Assembly: GCA_039812685.1 (NCBI GenBank)
Contig: JBDIBB010000078.1
Span: 1-19,154 of the forward strand
Source of the DNA: JBDIBB01 sp039812685
GTDB taxonomy: Bacteria; Acidobacteriota; Vicinamibacteria; Vicinamibacterales; JAFNAJ01
DNA: 19,154 nt
Reading direction: 5' to 3'
Shown: piece by piece, positions 1 to 10,830 of the stretch
Position numbering within the stretch: the stretch's first letter is position 1
Layout of the letters: each line of letters opens with the position of its first letter
Notes under the pieces: generated by a model
The model's database searches: none
Told to the model about the DNA's origin: nothing
Seen by the model: only the letters and a program-made list of their open reading frames with translations
Made by a program: the position numbers and the translations under genes

Positions 1-2771
<2,771 letters not shown>

Positions 2772-2828
2772 GGGTGAGCCATGCCGCGCGACGGCAGATG
2801 CCGCTCGCAGACCTGAGGTGTTCGTTCG

Positions 2829-2857
2829 ATTCTAGGAAGCAGGGGAGGAGGCGTCAA
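2829..2857 (-). promoter_or_regulatory. Sigma70-like promoter of secA
   Basis: On the minus strand the -35 box TTGACG (2852-2857) is followed after exactly 17 bases by the -10 box TAGAAT (2829-2834). Each box differs from consensus at one position. The predicted transcription start is near 2822, about 50 bases before the TTG start of secA. This is the best promoter match I found in the window and separates secA transcription from the M23 peptidase gene upstream. Confidence 0.7.
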
Positions 2858-2869
2858 GGCGAGCCGTCC

Positions 2870-2892
2870 CCGTGGCGGCCGATCGGCCACGG
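2870..2892 (-). terminator. GC-rich hairpin after the M23 peptidase gene
   Basis: Right after the stop codon of the M23 gene there is a perfect 7-bp stem (CCGTGGC at 2870-2876 pairing with GCCACGG at 2886-2892) around a 9-base loop. No T-tract follows on the minus strand, so it is not a classical intrinsic terminator. It could act as a weak terminator or an mRNA 3'-end stabiliser. It lies upstream of the secA promoter, which fits a boundary between two transcription units. Confidence 0.35.
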
Positions 2893-2894
2893 CC

Positions 2895-3809
2895 TCAGCG
2901 CCGCTGGGGCGAGGTGAGGAACTTCAGCGGATTCAGCGGCTGGCCGTTGGCCCACACCTCGTAGTGCAGGTGCGGCCCGGTGGCGCGGCCGGTGGCGCCG
3001 ACGTACCCCACCACCTGACCCGTTTCGACCCGATCGCCCGCCTTCACGTCGATCTTCGACATGTGCGCGTAGCGCGTGGTCAGCCCGAACTCGTGCGCAA
3101 TCACGACGAGGTTGCCGAAGTCGCCGCCCCAGCCGGCCGACTGCACCACGCCGGAGGCCGCCGCGTAGATCGGCGTGCCCTTGTCGGCCGCGATATCGAG
3201 GCCGTTGTGGAACGCGGTCTCGCCGTGCAGCGGATCGGTCCGCGATCCGAACCCGGCGGTGAGCCAGCCCACCGCCGGCCAGAGCGACGGCGTCGCGCGG
3301 GCCAGCGCCTCCACACGCTGCACGTCGCCCTGCACCACGAGCAGGCGGCTCTCGAGCCCGTCGAGCAGCGAGCGCAGCACGCCGAAGGGGCCGTCGGGCG
3401 CGTTCATCATCGTCAGCAGCGTGCGCGCCGCCTCCTGGCCTTTCGGGCTGCCCCCCATCGCACGGTTTCGCACGACGGCCGGCAGCCGGTTGATGGCCGC
3501 CAGCGTCGACTCGTCGAGCGAGCTCTTGTCGCCGAGCTGCGCCATGACGCCCTGCAACGACGTGATCTGCGAGGTGAGTTCGCCGGTGGCCGCCCGGAAG
3601 CTGTCGTTCTCCTGCCGCAGCGCCGTGTTCTCGGACCGCAGCGCGGCGAGCTCGAGCGTTGTCGCGTTGCGCGCGCCGATGAACAGCACGACGCCACCCA
3701 GGACGAACAGCACCAGCAGGAGAGCCACCTCGCGGAGGCTGATCGTGAGACGGCGCACCACGCCGGTGGTGCGATCGGCCGCGAGGATCGTGTAGCGCTT
3801 CTGGAGCAT
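2895..3809 (-). CDS. Inner-membrane-anchored M23 (LytM/NlpD-type) peptidase
   Basis: This 304-residue protein is a probable peptidoglycan endopeptidase or an amidase activator of the divisome or envelope-growth machinery. It has a short basic cytoplasmic N-terminus, one membrane segment (about 29-46, LREVALLLVLFVLGGVVLFI), a coiled coil (about 52-93), and a C-terminal M23 domain (about 183-295) facing the periplasm. Zinc ligands are all visible: H201 and D205 in FHNGLDIAADKGTPI, and H280/H282 in GPHLHYEVW, with the usual YAHM segment (247-250). An intact metal site favours an active LytM endopeptidase over a degenerate NlpD/EnvC activator. The start is the ATG at 3809, which begins MLQKRYTIL just before the membrane anchor; the open frame continues upstream but there it reads through the 3' end of comM in another frame. 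It sits between comM and secA, same strand, with its own promoter candidate. Confidence 0.9.
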   Translation of the reverse strand: MLQKRYTILAADRTTGVVRRLTISLREVALLLVLFVLGGVVLFIGARNATTLELAALRSENTALRQENDSFRAATGELTSQITSLQGVMAQLGDKSSLDESTLAAINRLPAVVRNRAMGGSPKGQEAARTLLTMMNAPDGPFGVLRSLLDGLESRLLVVQGDVQRVEALARATPSLWPAVGWLTAGFGSRTDPLHGETAFHNGLDIAADKGTPIYAAASGVVQSAGWGGDFGNLVVIAHEFGLTTRYAHMSKIDVKAGDRVETGQVVGYVGATGRATGPHLHYEVWANGQPLNPLKFLTSPQRR

Positions 3810-3864
3810 CAGGTCGGTCGGGGCTGGGTGACCCCGGGCTGCGCCGAGGGTCACAAGCTCGCAG

Positions 3865-3892
3865 ACTGTACCACAAGTCCCTGCTGGCGCAA
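3865..3892 (-). promoter_or_regulatory. Possible sigma70-like promoter of the M23 peptidase gene
   Basis: Minus strand: TTGCGC (3887-3892), 16-base spacer, TACAGT (3865-3870). The predicted start of transcription is near 3858, about 50 bases before the ATG. The -35 box matches only the TTG core, so the call is tentative. The same -10 hexamer, TACAGT, occurs in the promoter candidate of the microcompartment gene. Confidence 0.4.
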
Positions 3893-4000
3893 TCCCCGCA
3901 ACGTGCACGTTCGCCCGATGATCGCCCGGCGCGCCGATGTGGTCGATCCGGTGTCGACGTGCCCCGATCGACCGAGCCGATCGCGCCCGGCCGGCCGCGA

Positions 4001-5509
<1,509 letters not shown>

Positions 5510-5740
5510 GACGCGAGTGAGCGCAAGGCGTGTGCCCGCCGCTCTCTTGCGCCCGGATACGGCGGAACACGGCGTCTGGAAGCCGATTGGCCGGAGCGGC
5601 CGTCGGCCGGCCGGCGCGGGCGTGGCAAACCCTGCCTGTCCCATGGCCCGGCGGGACGGCGGATTCCGCGTACGTGCGAACGCGCCGTCACGCGGGCGTG
5701 GCGGCGCGTCCGGAGAGGAGGCGCGGGACGACAGGCGGCG
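5510..5740. other. 231-bp intergenic region between mltD-like gene and comM
   Basis: This gap lies between two minus-strand genes. It is very GC-rich, with repeated CCGGCC-type palindromic motifs around 5585-5625. I could not find a convincing promoter, terminator with T-tract, or small gene in it. The part from 5510 to 5644 is an open in-frame extension of comM that does not look like family sequence. Confidence 0.5.
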
Positions 5741-7444
5741 CTATTGCGCCAACTGCGTCTGGCTCGCCGGCCGGAGCGCGAGCACGTCGCCCACGGCGAT
5801 CCGCGAATCGCGGAGGCCGTTCCAGGTCTGCAGGTCGCTCACGCTGACGCGGAACTGGCGTGCAATGGCCAGCAGCGTGTCCCCGCGCCTCACCCGGTAG
5901 GACAGCGCCGCCGGATCGCCGGCCGGCTCCTGGCGGGTGGCCGTTCGTGTCGGGGACTCGCCTGTCCGGGCCGACAGCAGCGGTGTCGGTGCCCGCGGGA
6001 TCAACAGCTCCTGGCCCGCCCGCAGCTTCGCCCGTGCCGACAGGCCGTTGGCCTCGGCCAGATCGGTACGGTTCACCTTGAAGCGCCGGGCGAGCGTGGC
6101 GACGGTATCGCCCGTCTTCACGACGTGCCACTTCAGCGAGGTCAGGTCGGTCGGCGGCGCCGCGGCGAGCTTCGCCTGCAGCGATTCGCCGGTCCCCGCG
6201 GGAACCTTGAGCGCGTAACTGGCGCGCTTGACGGGCGTGGTCCAGCGCCGCAACTCCGGGTTCAGCGCCCGGATCTCGTCCACGGGCGCGCCGGTCCACT
6301 CCGCCACGCGCCTGAGATCCACGGCGCGCGCCACCTGAACCGTGTCGTAGGCGATGGGCGGTTGCGCCGCGATGTCGAATCCGTACTGAGCCGGGTTGCG
6401 GGCGATGACGATCGCCGCGAGGATCATCGGGACGTATTCCCGGGTCTCGCGGGGAATGGCGCGCGGCGCCGCGGCCAGTGCCCAGAAATCCGTGGCGCCC
6501 GTGCGCTTCAGCGCGCGCTGCACCAGGCCCGGCCCGCCGTTGTAGGAGGCCAGCGCCAGGTGCCAGTCGCCAAAGGTCCGGTGCAGCGTCCGGAGGTAGT
6601 TCGCGGCGGCCTTCGTCGCCTTCTCCGGATCGGCGCGCTCGTCGATGTACCAGTCGTGCTTGAGGCCGTTCTCGAGCGCGGTGCCGCGCATGAACTGCCA
6701 CACGCCCTTGGCTTGCGCGCGCGAGACCGCCGTGGGCTTGAACGCGCTCTCGATCAGCGGCACGTAGGCGAGATCCAGCGGGATGCCCTCGGCGCGGAAC
6801 ACCTGCTGAATCATCGGGAGGTACCGGGAGCCGCGGCGCAGCCCGGCCTCCACCCAGTCACGCAGCCGGCCCTGGAACAGCTCGACGTAGGCGAGCACCC
6901 GCTCGTTGAGCGTGATGGGGACGTCATGACTCGTAGCCGCCAGGTCGGCCGTCACCGCGTCCTTGAGGGCGTCGAGTTCCGCCCGCACCGCGATCGGCGC
7001 AAAGGCCGAGGTGGCCAGCAGTTCGTCGATCGACGCCGGTTCCGAGGGGTTCTCCGCGAACCCGTCACCGGCGGCCAGCGCCGACGTGTCGTACGCGCTG
7101 ATGCGGTCGATCAGCCGCTCGTAATGCTCCCGGATGCGCGGGCTGAGCCGGGCGCCCTGCGGGGACTCGAGCAGGACGTCGACGGCCCGATCGAACTCAG
7201 CGCGCGCGCGGCCGAGGTGCCCGAGCTTCCATTCCCGCTCCCCGGCCTCGTAGTGGGCGTCGGCGACGGCGAGCAGATCCGCAACGGGATCCGACGCAGG
7301 GAGCGGCGCTGCCGCTTGCGGCGTGACGGCAGGCGCCGGCGCCATGGCCGCCGGCACCTGGGCGCGCGGGTTGCCGCCGCAGGCGACCGAGACGGCCGCG
7401 GCGATCCAGACCGCGTGCTTCCACCAGGACGTCGTGAGGTTCAT
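5741..7444 (-). CDS. mltD: MltD-type membrane-bound lytic transglycosylase lipoprotein with LysM repeats
   Basis: This 567-residue protein cleaves the MurNAc-GlcNAc bond of peptidoglycan to form anhydro-muropeptides. A lipoprotein signal ends at Cys22 (SVAC), followed by a proline/alanine-rich tether (about 27-55). A helical N-terminal region leads to the SLT domain (about 205-350) with catalytic Glu232 in YVPLIESAF, the AKGVWQFM motif (245-252), and ALASYNGGPG (297-306). A segment at about 366-416 has the LysM-like NPEL and tPvKraSYaLkVPaG pattern seen in MltD proteins. Two clear LysM domains follow at about 439-483 (VVKTGDTVATLARRF) and 515-558 (YRVRRGDTLLAIARQF). The ATG at 7444 has a GGGAG Shine-Dalgarno about 9 bases upstream, and a promoter candidate lies farther upstream. 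The lipobox is slightly non-canonical (Ser at -3), so the anchor is probable rather than certain. Confidence 0.92.
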   Translation of the reverse strand: MNLTTSWWKHAVWIAAAVSVACGGNPRAQVPAAMAPAPAVTPQAAAPLPASDPVADLLAVADAHYEAGEREWKLGHLGRARAEFDRAVDVLLESPQGARLSPRIREHYERLIDRISAYDTSALAAGDGFAENPSEPASIDELLATSAFAPIAVRAELDALKDAVTADLAATSHDVPITLNERVLAYVELFQGRLRDWVEAGLRRGSRYLPMIQQVFRAEGIPLDLAYVPLIESAFKPTAVSRAQAKGVWQFMRGTALENGLKHDWYIDERADPEKATKAAANYLRTLHRTFGDWHLALASYNGGPGLVQRALKRTGATDFWALAAAPRAIPRETREYVPMILAAIVIARNPAQYGFDIAAQPPIAYDTVQVARAVDLRRVAEWTGAPVDEIRALNPELRRWTTPVKRASYALKVPAGTGESLQAKLAAAPPTDLTSLKWHVVKTGDTVATLARRFKVNRTDLAEANGLSARAKLRAGQELLIPRAPTPLLSARTGESPTRTATRQEPAGDPAALSYRVRRGDTLLAIARQFRVSVSDLQTWNGLRDSRIAVGDVLALRPASQTQLAQ

Positions 7445-7634
7445 GCGATTGGTGCTCCCGCGCGCACACGCGGCGTCCGCGCGTCGCTGGTTTCGGGCGG
7501 CTCCCGTGGAAATGGCGCCGGCCCGTCCTCGTGTGGCTCCCGGGAGTGACGTTCGCGGCGGACTGGCCCGCGCCCGGGAGAGGGCACCGGGCAGGACCCG
7601 AGCGTCCCGCCCACTACCTCGCTGTCGGCCGGGG

Positions 7635-7664
7635 AGGGTAGCGTACGGGTTTCACCAGCGTCAA
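7635..7664 (-). promoter_or_regulatory. Possible sigma70-like promoter of the mltD-like gene
   Basis: Minus strand: -35 TTGACG (7659-7664), 18-base spacer, -10 TACCCT (7635-7640). The -35 is near consensus; the -10 is weak (TA...T). Transcription would give a leader of roughly 180 bases before the ATG at 7444. The 253-bp gap between the dehydrogenase gene and mltD holds this candidate, a weak terminator and no convincing gene. Confidence 0.45.
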
Positions 7665-7675
7665 CCGCAAAATCC

Positions 7676-7699
7676 AAAAAACCGAAGACACGAACGGTT
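7676..7699 (-). terminator. Weak intrinsic terminator after the aldehyde dehydrogenase gene
   Basis: On the minus strand the sequence overlapping the TAA stop reads AACCG, a 10-base loop, CGGTT, then a run of T (7676-7679 and the T of the stem). The stem is only 5 bp, so strength is doubtful, but position right at the gene end and the T-run on an otherwise GC-rich background support a terminator for the two-gene microcompartment unit. Confidence 0.45.
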
Positions 7700-9389
7700 A
7701 GTCGAAGATGCCAAGCGCGTCTCCGGTGTCCCGGGCCGCCGGGGTCACGATGGCCTTTGGCGCCAGCCTGATCCGGCGGCCCTCCCGGGCCGCGGCGCGC
7801 ACATCGTCTTCGCAGACGAAGGTCATCGGAGATTCCGGGCCGGCCGGCGCTGTGGTGGCAACCGATCCGGCCGGGCGCACCGGCACCTCGACCGGGGGTG
7901 GGCTGGCCGGCGGCGTGACGCCGAATCCGCGTGAGGCCAGGAAGGCATCGATTCGCTGTTCGAGCGGCGCGGCCGGGCTGGCCGGCGTCGTGGCCTCGTC
8001 GTACCGGACGGGGGCGGTTTCATAGGCCAGCCGCTTGATGTTGAGCAGGTGGCGCGGGGCGATGTTGTCCGACGTGATGTTGCCGCCGAACCCGCCGCAG
8101 CCGAGCGTCATGGCCGGTTCGAGCGCGGTGGTGAGTCCGATCGCCCCGAGGGTGGACGGCGTGTTCACCAGGATCCGCGACGCCGGCTTGTGCAGGCCGA
8201 ACTGCAGGATGACGTCCTCGTCGCGGGAGTGAATCGACATCGTGTGCCCCATGCCGCCGTAGCGCAGGATCTGCTTGCAGCGCTCGCAGCCTTCCATCCA
8301 GTCGCGCACGACGTAGAAGGAGAGCACGGGGCAGAGCTTCTCGATCGAGAGCGGGTGCTCGCGGCCCACGCCGGCCAGTTCGACCATGAGCACGCGGGTG
8401 GCTGGCGGTGCCGTGATGCCCACGCGGGCCGCGATGTCGAGCGCCGACCTGCCGACGAGTTCGGGGTTCGGCAGCCGCTGCGGGGTGACCAGGACGGCGG
8501 CCAGCTTCGCGGCCTCTTCGGCGTTGAGGAAATGCCCCCCGTGGCGAACGAATTCCTCGCGGGCGAGTCCGGCCACCTCGGCGTCCACGACCACGGAGTT
8601 CTCCGACGAGCAGAGCACGCCGTTGTCGAAGGTCTTGCCGGTGATGATGTCCCGGACGGCCTTGCCGACGTCGGCCGTCTTCTCCACGTAGGCCGGGGCG
8701 TTGCCCGGTCCCACGCCGTAGGCAGGCTTGCCCGCGCTGTAGGCCGCGCGCACCAGGCCCATGCCGCCCGTCGCGAGGATCACGGCCACGTACCGGTGGC
8801 GCATCAACTCCTGGGTGCCCTCGAGCGTGACCGTCTGCATCCAGCAGATCGCGCCTTCGGGCAGGCCGGCCGCACGGCCCGCGGCTTCCATGAGTTCGGC
8901 CGTCTGCGTGATGCACCGCACGGCCGACGGGTGCGGGCTGAGCACGATGGCGCACCGCGCCTTGATCGCGATGAGGATCTTGTAGATCGCCGTCGACGTC
9001 GGGTTGGTCGACGGGATGATGGCCGCCACGACGCCGAATGGTTCGGCGATCTCGATGATCCTGCGGTCCGGATGGCGCGCCACGATGCCGACGGTGCGCT
9101 CGTGGCGGATCGACTCGTAGACGCGATCGGACGCGAAGCGGTTCTTCCGGATCTTGTCCTCGTAGCGGCCGAAGCCGGTTTCCTCGTGCGCCGCGCGCGC
9201 GAGGGCCTCGGCGTGCTCGCGCGCCCGTGCGGCCATGGCGGTCACGATGGCGTCCACCTGCTCCTGGGTGAACTCGGCGAGTTGCGCTTGTGCGGCCCGG
9301 GCGCGGCGAACGAGCGCCCGCGCCTCGGCCATCGAGGCCAGGTCGCGATCGGTGGCGTGTGAGGACGGGGCGGAGGACAGGTCGGCCAT
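7698..9389 (-). CDS. CoA-acylating aldehyde dehydrogenase, microcompartment-type, with C-terminal extension
   Basis: The 563-residue product should oxidise an aldehyde to acyl-CoA with NAD+ and CoA (PduP/EutE/AdhE superfamily). The catalytic Cys260 lies in TFDNGVLCSSENSVVVD, which is closest to the aldehyde dehydrogenase half of AdhE; other family segments are IIPSTNPTSTAIYK (125-138), AVILATGGMGLVRAAYS (202-218) and GKPAYGVGPGN (220-230). The iron alcohol dehydrogenase half of AdhE is absent. After the catalytic domain (to about 465) comes a Pro/Ala-rich tail with a short amphipathic helix (PLEQRIDAFLASRGF, 475-489) and a terminal motif (525-563: FVCEDDVRAA, then AIVTPAARD) that resembles motifs in other microcompartment proteins such as EutT-like ones. 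Both suggest encapsulation. It lies 41 bp after the BMC-H gene, so the two are probably cotranscribed. The substrate cannot be read from sequence. The start at 9389 has no evident Shine-Dalgarno. Confidence 0.9.
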   Translation of the reverse strand: MADLSSAPSSHATDRDLASMAEARALVRRARAAQAQLAEFTQEQVDAIVTAMAARAREHAEALARAAHEETGFGRYEDKIRKNRFASDRVYESIRHERTVGIVARHPDRRIIEIAEPFGVVAAIIPSTNPTSTAIYKILIAIKARCAIVLSPHPSAVRCITQTAELMEAAGRAAGLPEGAICWMQTVTLEGTQELMRHRYVAVILATGGMGLVRAAYSAGKPAYGVGPGNAPAYVEKTADVGKAVRDIITGKTFDNGVLCSSENSVVVDAEVAGLAREEFVRHGGHFLNAEEAAKLAAVLVTPQRLPNPELVGRSALDIAARVGITAPPATRVLMVELAGVGREHPLSIEKLCPVLSFYVVRDWMEGCERCKQILRYGGMGHTMSIHSRDEDVILQFGLHKPASRILVNTPSTLGAIGLTTALEPAMTLGCGGFGGNITSDNIAPRHLLNIKRLAYETAPVRYDEATTPASPAAPLEQRIDAFLASRGFGVTPPASPPPVEVPVRPAGSVATTAPAGPESPMTFVCEDDVRAAAREGRRIRLAPKAIVTPAARDTGDALGIFD

Positions 9390-9401
9390 TGCGAACGGAC
9401 A

Positions 9402-9424
9402 CGGCCCCGCGACGGCCGGGGCCG
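9402..9424 (-). other. Intercistronic hairpin between BMC-H and aldehyde dehydrogenase genes
   Basis: A perfect 7-bp GC stem (CGGCCCC at 9402-9408 with GGGGCCG at 9418-9424) encloses a 9-base loop and fills most of the 41-bp gap between the two genes. There is no T-tract, so it should not fully terminate. It may protect the 3' end of the shell-protein message or reduce readthrough into the enzyme gene. Confidence 0.4.
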
Positions 9425-9430
9425 ACGGAA

Positions 9431-9706
9431 TCAGGCTGTTGGCAAGATCGTCTCGAGATCGTCGTCGGGACGGGCGATGACGTGCACCGCCACGAGTTGG
9501 CCGACGCGGCGGGCGGCTGCGGCGCCCGCATCGGTAGCCGCCTTCACCGAGCCGACGTCGCCACGGACCAGGATGGTGACATAGCCGTCGCCGATGTACT
9601 CGTGCGCCGTGAGGACCACGCTGGCGGTCTTCACCATCGCATCGGCCGCTTCCACGGCGCCGACGAGGCCGCGCGTTTCGATCAGGCCGAGGGCGTCTCC
9701 CATCAT
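9431..9706 (-). CDS. BMC-H bacterial microcompartment shell protein (PduA/EutM/CcmK family)
   Basis: This 91-residue single-BMC-domain protein should form the flat hexamers that tile a microcompartment shell. It aligns without gaps to PduA through most of its length: ALGLIETRGL at 5-14, the conserved edge lysine K26 (AADAMVKTA), VRGDVGSVKAATDAGAAAA (47-65), R79 in VHVIARP, and ETILP near the end. The central pore loop reads YIGDG (37-41), where PduA has KIGSG, so the pore-lining residue 40 is Asp instead of Ser. The start is the first of two tandem ATGs (9706 or 9703). The frame is open farther upstream but that part is not BMC-like. It is the first gene of a two-gene unit with the aldehyde dehydrogenase. 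No BMC-T or BMC-P partner is in the window. Confidence 0.95.
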   Translation of the reverse strand: MMGDALGLIETRGLVGAVEAADAMVKTASVVLTAHEYIGDGYVTILVRGDVGSVKAATDAGAAAARRVGQLVAVHVIARPDDDLETILPTA

Positions 9707-9721
9707 GCGGTCAGGCGCCGG

Positions 9722-9750
9722 ACTGTAGCATATTGCGCCGGGGCCAACAA
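9722..9750 (-). promoter_or_regulatory. Possible promoter of the BMC-H/aldehyde dehydrogenase unit
   Basis: Minus strand: TTGTTG (9745-9750), 17-base spacer, TACAGT (9722-9727). Transcription would begin near 9715, leaving a leader of only about 9 bases before the ATG at 9706, and no Shine-Dalgarno is visible. It overlaps the plus-strand candidate at 9733-9761. Confidence 0.4.
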
Positions 9751-9761
9751 CGGAGTACGCT
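9733..9761 (+). promoter_or_regulatory. Possible divergent promoter for the lipoprotein gene
   Basis: Plus strand: TTGCGC (9733-9738), 17-base spacer, TACGCT (9756-9761). Both boxes are weak, but spacing is ideal and the position is right for the lipoprotein gene starting at 9832. It physically overlaps the opposing promoter candidate. Confidence 0.3.
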
Positions 9762-9831
9762 TTCGCGTTCATCCAGCGGCCGAGGGCGCAATCAGGCGCC
9801 CGTGCCCTCCTGACGTCCAGCGATTGTGTCC

Positions 9832-10737
9832 ATGACGCCGATGATCCGGATGTGCTCTCCCCGCGCGCTGTGCGGGATCGTCCTCGCGTGGTCCCTGCTG
9901 CCCGTGGTGGCCTGCGGAAAGAAGGCCGACACCGATCCACCGCTTGCCACGCCCGCCTTCGCGGTCAACCACTCGCGGGCGGCCCTGGGAAGTCCCGTCG
10001 AGGTGACCTACCGCTTCACGGTGGCAGGCAACGCCAGCTTCAACGCCAACTACCGTGTCATGGTCCACTTCCTCGATGCCGACGAGGAGCTCATGTGGAC
10101 CGACGATCACGATCCGCCCGTGCCCACCTCGTCCTGGACGCCGGGCCAGGTCGTCCAATACACGCGGACGATGTTCATTCCGCTGTATCCCTACAACGGC
10201 ACGGCCACCGTGCGCGTGGGCCTGTATTCGCCGGTCGACGGCCGGCGGCTGCCCCTGGCGGGCGACAACGACGGCCAGCGGGCGTACAAGGTGGGCACGC
10301 TCGACCTGCTGCCGCGCAGCGAGAACGTCTTCCTGGTGTTCAAGGAAGGCTGGCACCCCGAGGAGGTGGCGCAGGACAATGCCGCCGTCACCTGGCAGTG
10401 GACCAAGGCGCAGGCGACGCTGTCGTTTCGCAATCCGCGGCGCGACGCCCTGTTCTACCTGCACGCCGACGGGCGGCCCGATCTCTTCACGCCCGCCGAG
10501 CAGCAGGTGGTGGTGCGCATCGGCGACCAGGTGCTCGACAGCTTCACGCTCACCTCGCGCGACGAGGTGATGCGCAAGGTCCCGGTGGCGGCGGCGCAGT
10601 TCGGCGGCGGCGACACGGTGGACATGACCATCAACGTGACGCCGTCGTTCGTGCCGGCTCAGGTGCCGGCGGCCAACAGCCAGGATCCTCGCGAGCTGGG
10701 CATCCGCGTGTTCCACGTCTTCGTCGAGCCGCGGTAG
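9832..10737 (+). CDS. Predicted lipoprotein of unknown function with a beta-sandwich-like region
   Basis: I do not recognise a named family. The 301-residue product has a lipoprotein signal: a basic, hydrophobic N-terminus ending in LLPVVAC with Cys28, followed by GKK. The next part (about 45-145) alternates beta-strand-like stretches and contains DDHDPPVPTSSWTPGQ and then VRVGLYSPVDGRRLPL. That pattern (D-H-x-P, PT-x-x-W-x-PG, vGLY-x-x-x-xGrRL) resembles the Ig-like domain found at the end of some membrane glycosyltransferases, which is only an analogy. The second half (about 160-301) also looks all-beta. ATGs at 9832 and 9841 and a GTG at 9826 are all possible; 9832 gives a normal signal peptide. 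It faces the BMC unit divergently and precedes the lytic transglycosylase gene by 93 bp. An envelope-surface role is inferred. Confidence 0.75.
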   Translation: MTPMIRMCSPRALCGIVLAWSLLPVVACGKKADTDPPLATPAFAVNHSRAALGSPVEVTYRFTVAGNASFNANYRVMVHFLDADEELMWTDDHDPPVPTSSWTPGQVVQYTRTMFIPLYPYNGTATVRVGLYSPVDGRRLPLAGDNDGQRAYKVGTLDLLPRSENVFLVFKEGWHPEEVAQDNAAVTWQWTKAQATLSFRNPRRDALFYLHADGRPDLFTPAEQQVVVRIGDQVLDSFTLTSRDEVMRKVPVAAAQFGGGDTVDMTINVTPSFVPAQVPAANSQDPRELGIRVFHVFVEPR

Positions 10738-10742
10738 GCCGG

Positions 10743-10769
10743 CACGCGCCCTCCCGGCCCGGGGGCGTG
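10743..10769 (+). terminator. GC-rich hairpin after the lipoprotein gene
   Basis: Six bases after the TAG stop, CACGCGCCC (10743-10751) can pair with GGGGGCGTG (10761-10769) with one mismatch and a 9-base loop. There is no T-tract, so a Rho-independent role is uncertain. Confidence 0.3.
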
Positions 10770-10830
10770 AGCGGGCGCGGACGCCGGCTGGTGTCACCAC
10801 CCGGCGCCGCTGTGCTAGCCTTCTGGGTCG

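Noticed and set aside
2877..2888. GGCCGATCGGCC palindrome as a possible operator
   Set aside because: It is within the GC hairpin after the M23 gene and is common by chance at this base composition; no second copy next to a promoter was noticed.
7441..7677. 78-codon minus-strand frame between the aldehyde dehydrogenase and mltD-like genes, ending in an ATGA overlap with mltD
   Set aside because: The product is Pro/Arg/Glu-rich with no fold, and the mltD Shine-Dalgarno and promoter candidate lie inside it. I cannot support it as a gene.
9707..9940. N-terminal extension of the BMC-H frame
   Set aside because: The extra 78 residues do not resemble BMC sequence and cover the divergent promoters and the lipoprotein start; BMC-H proteins begin just before ALGLIE.
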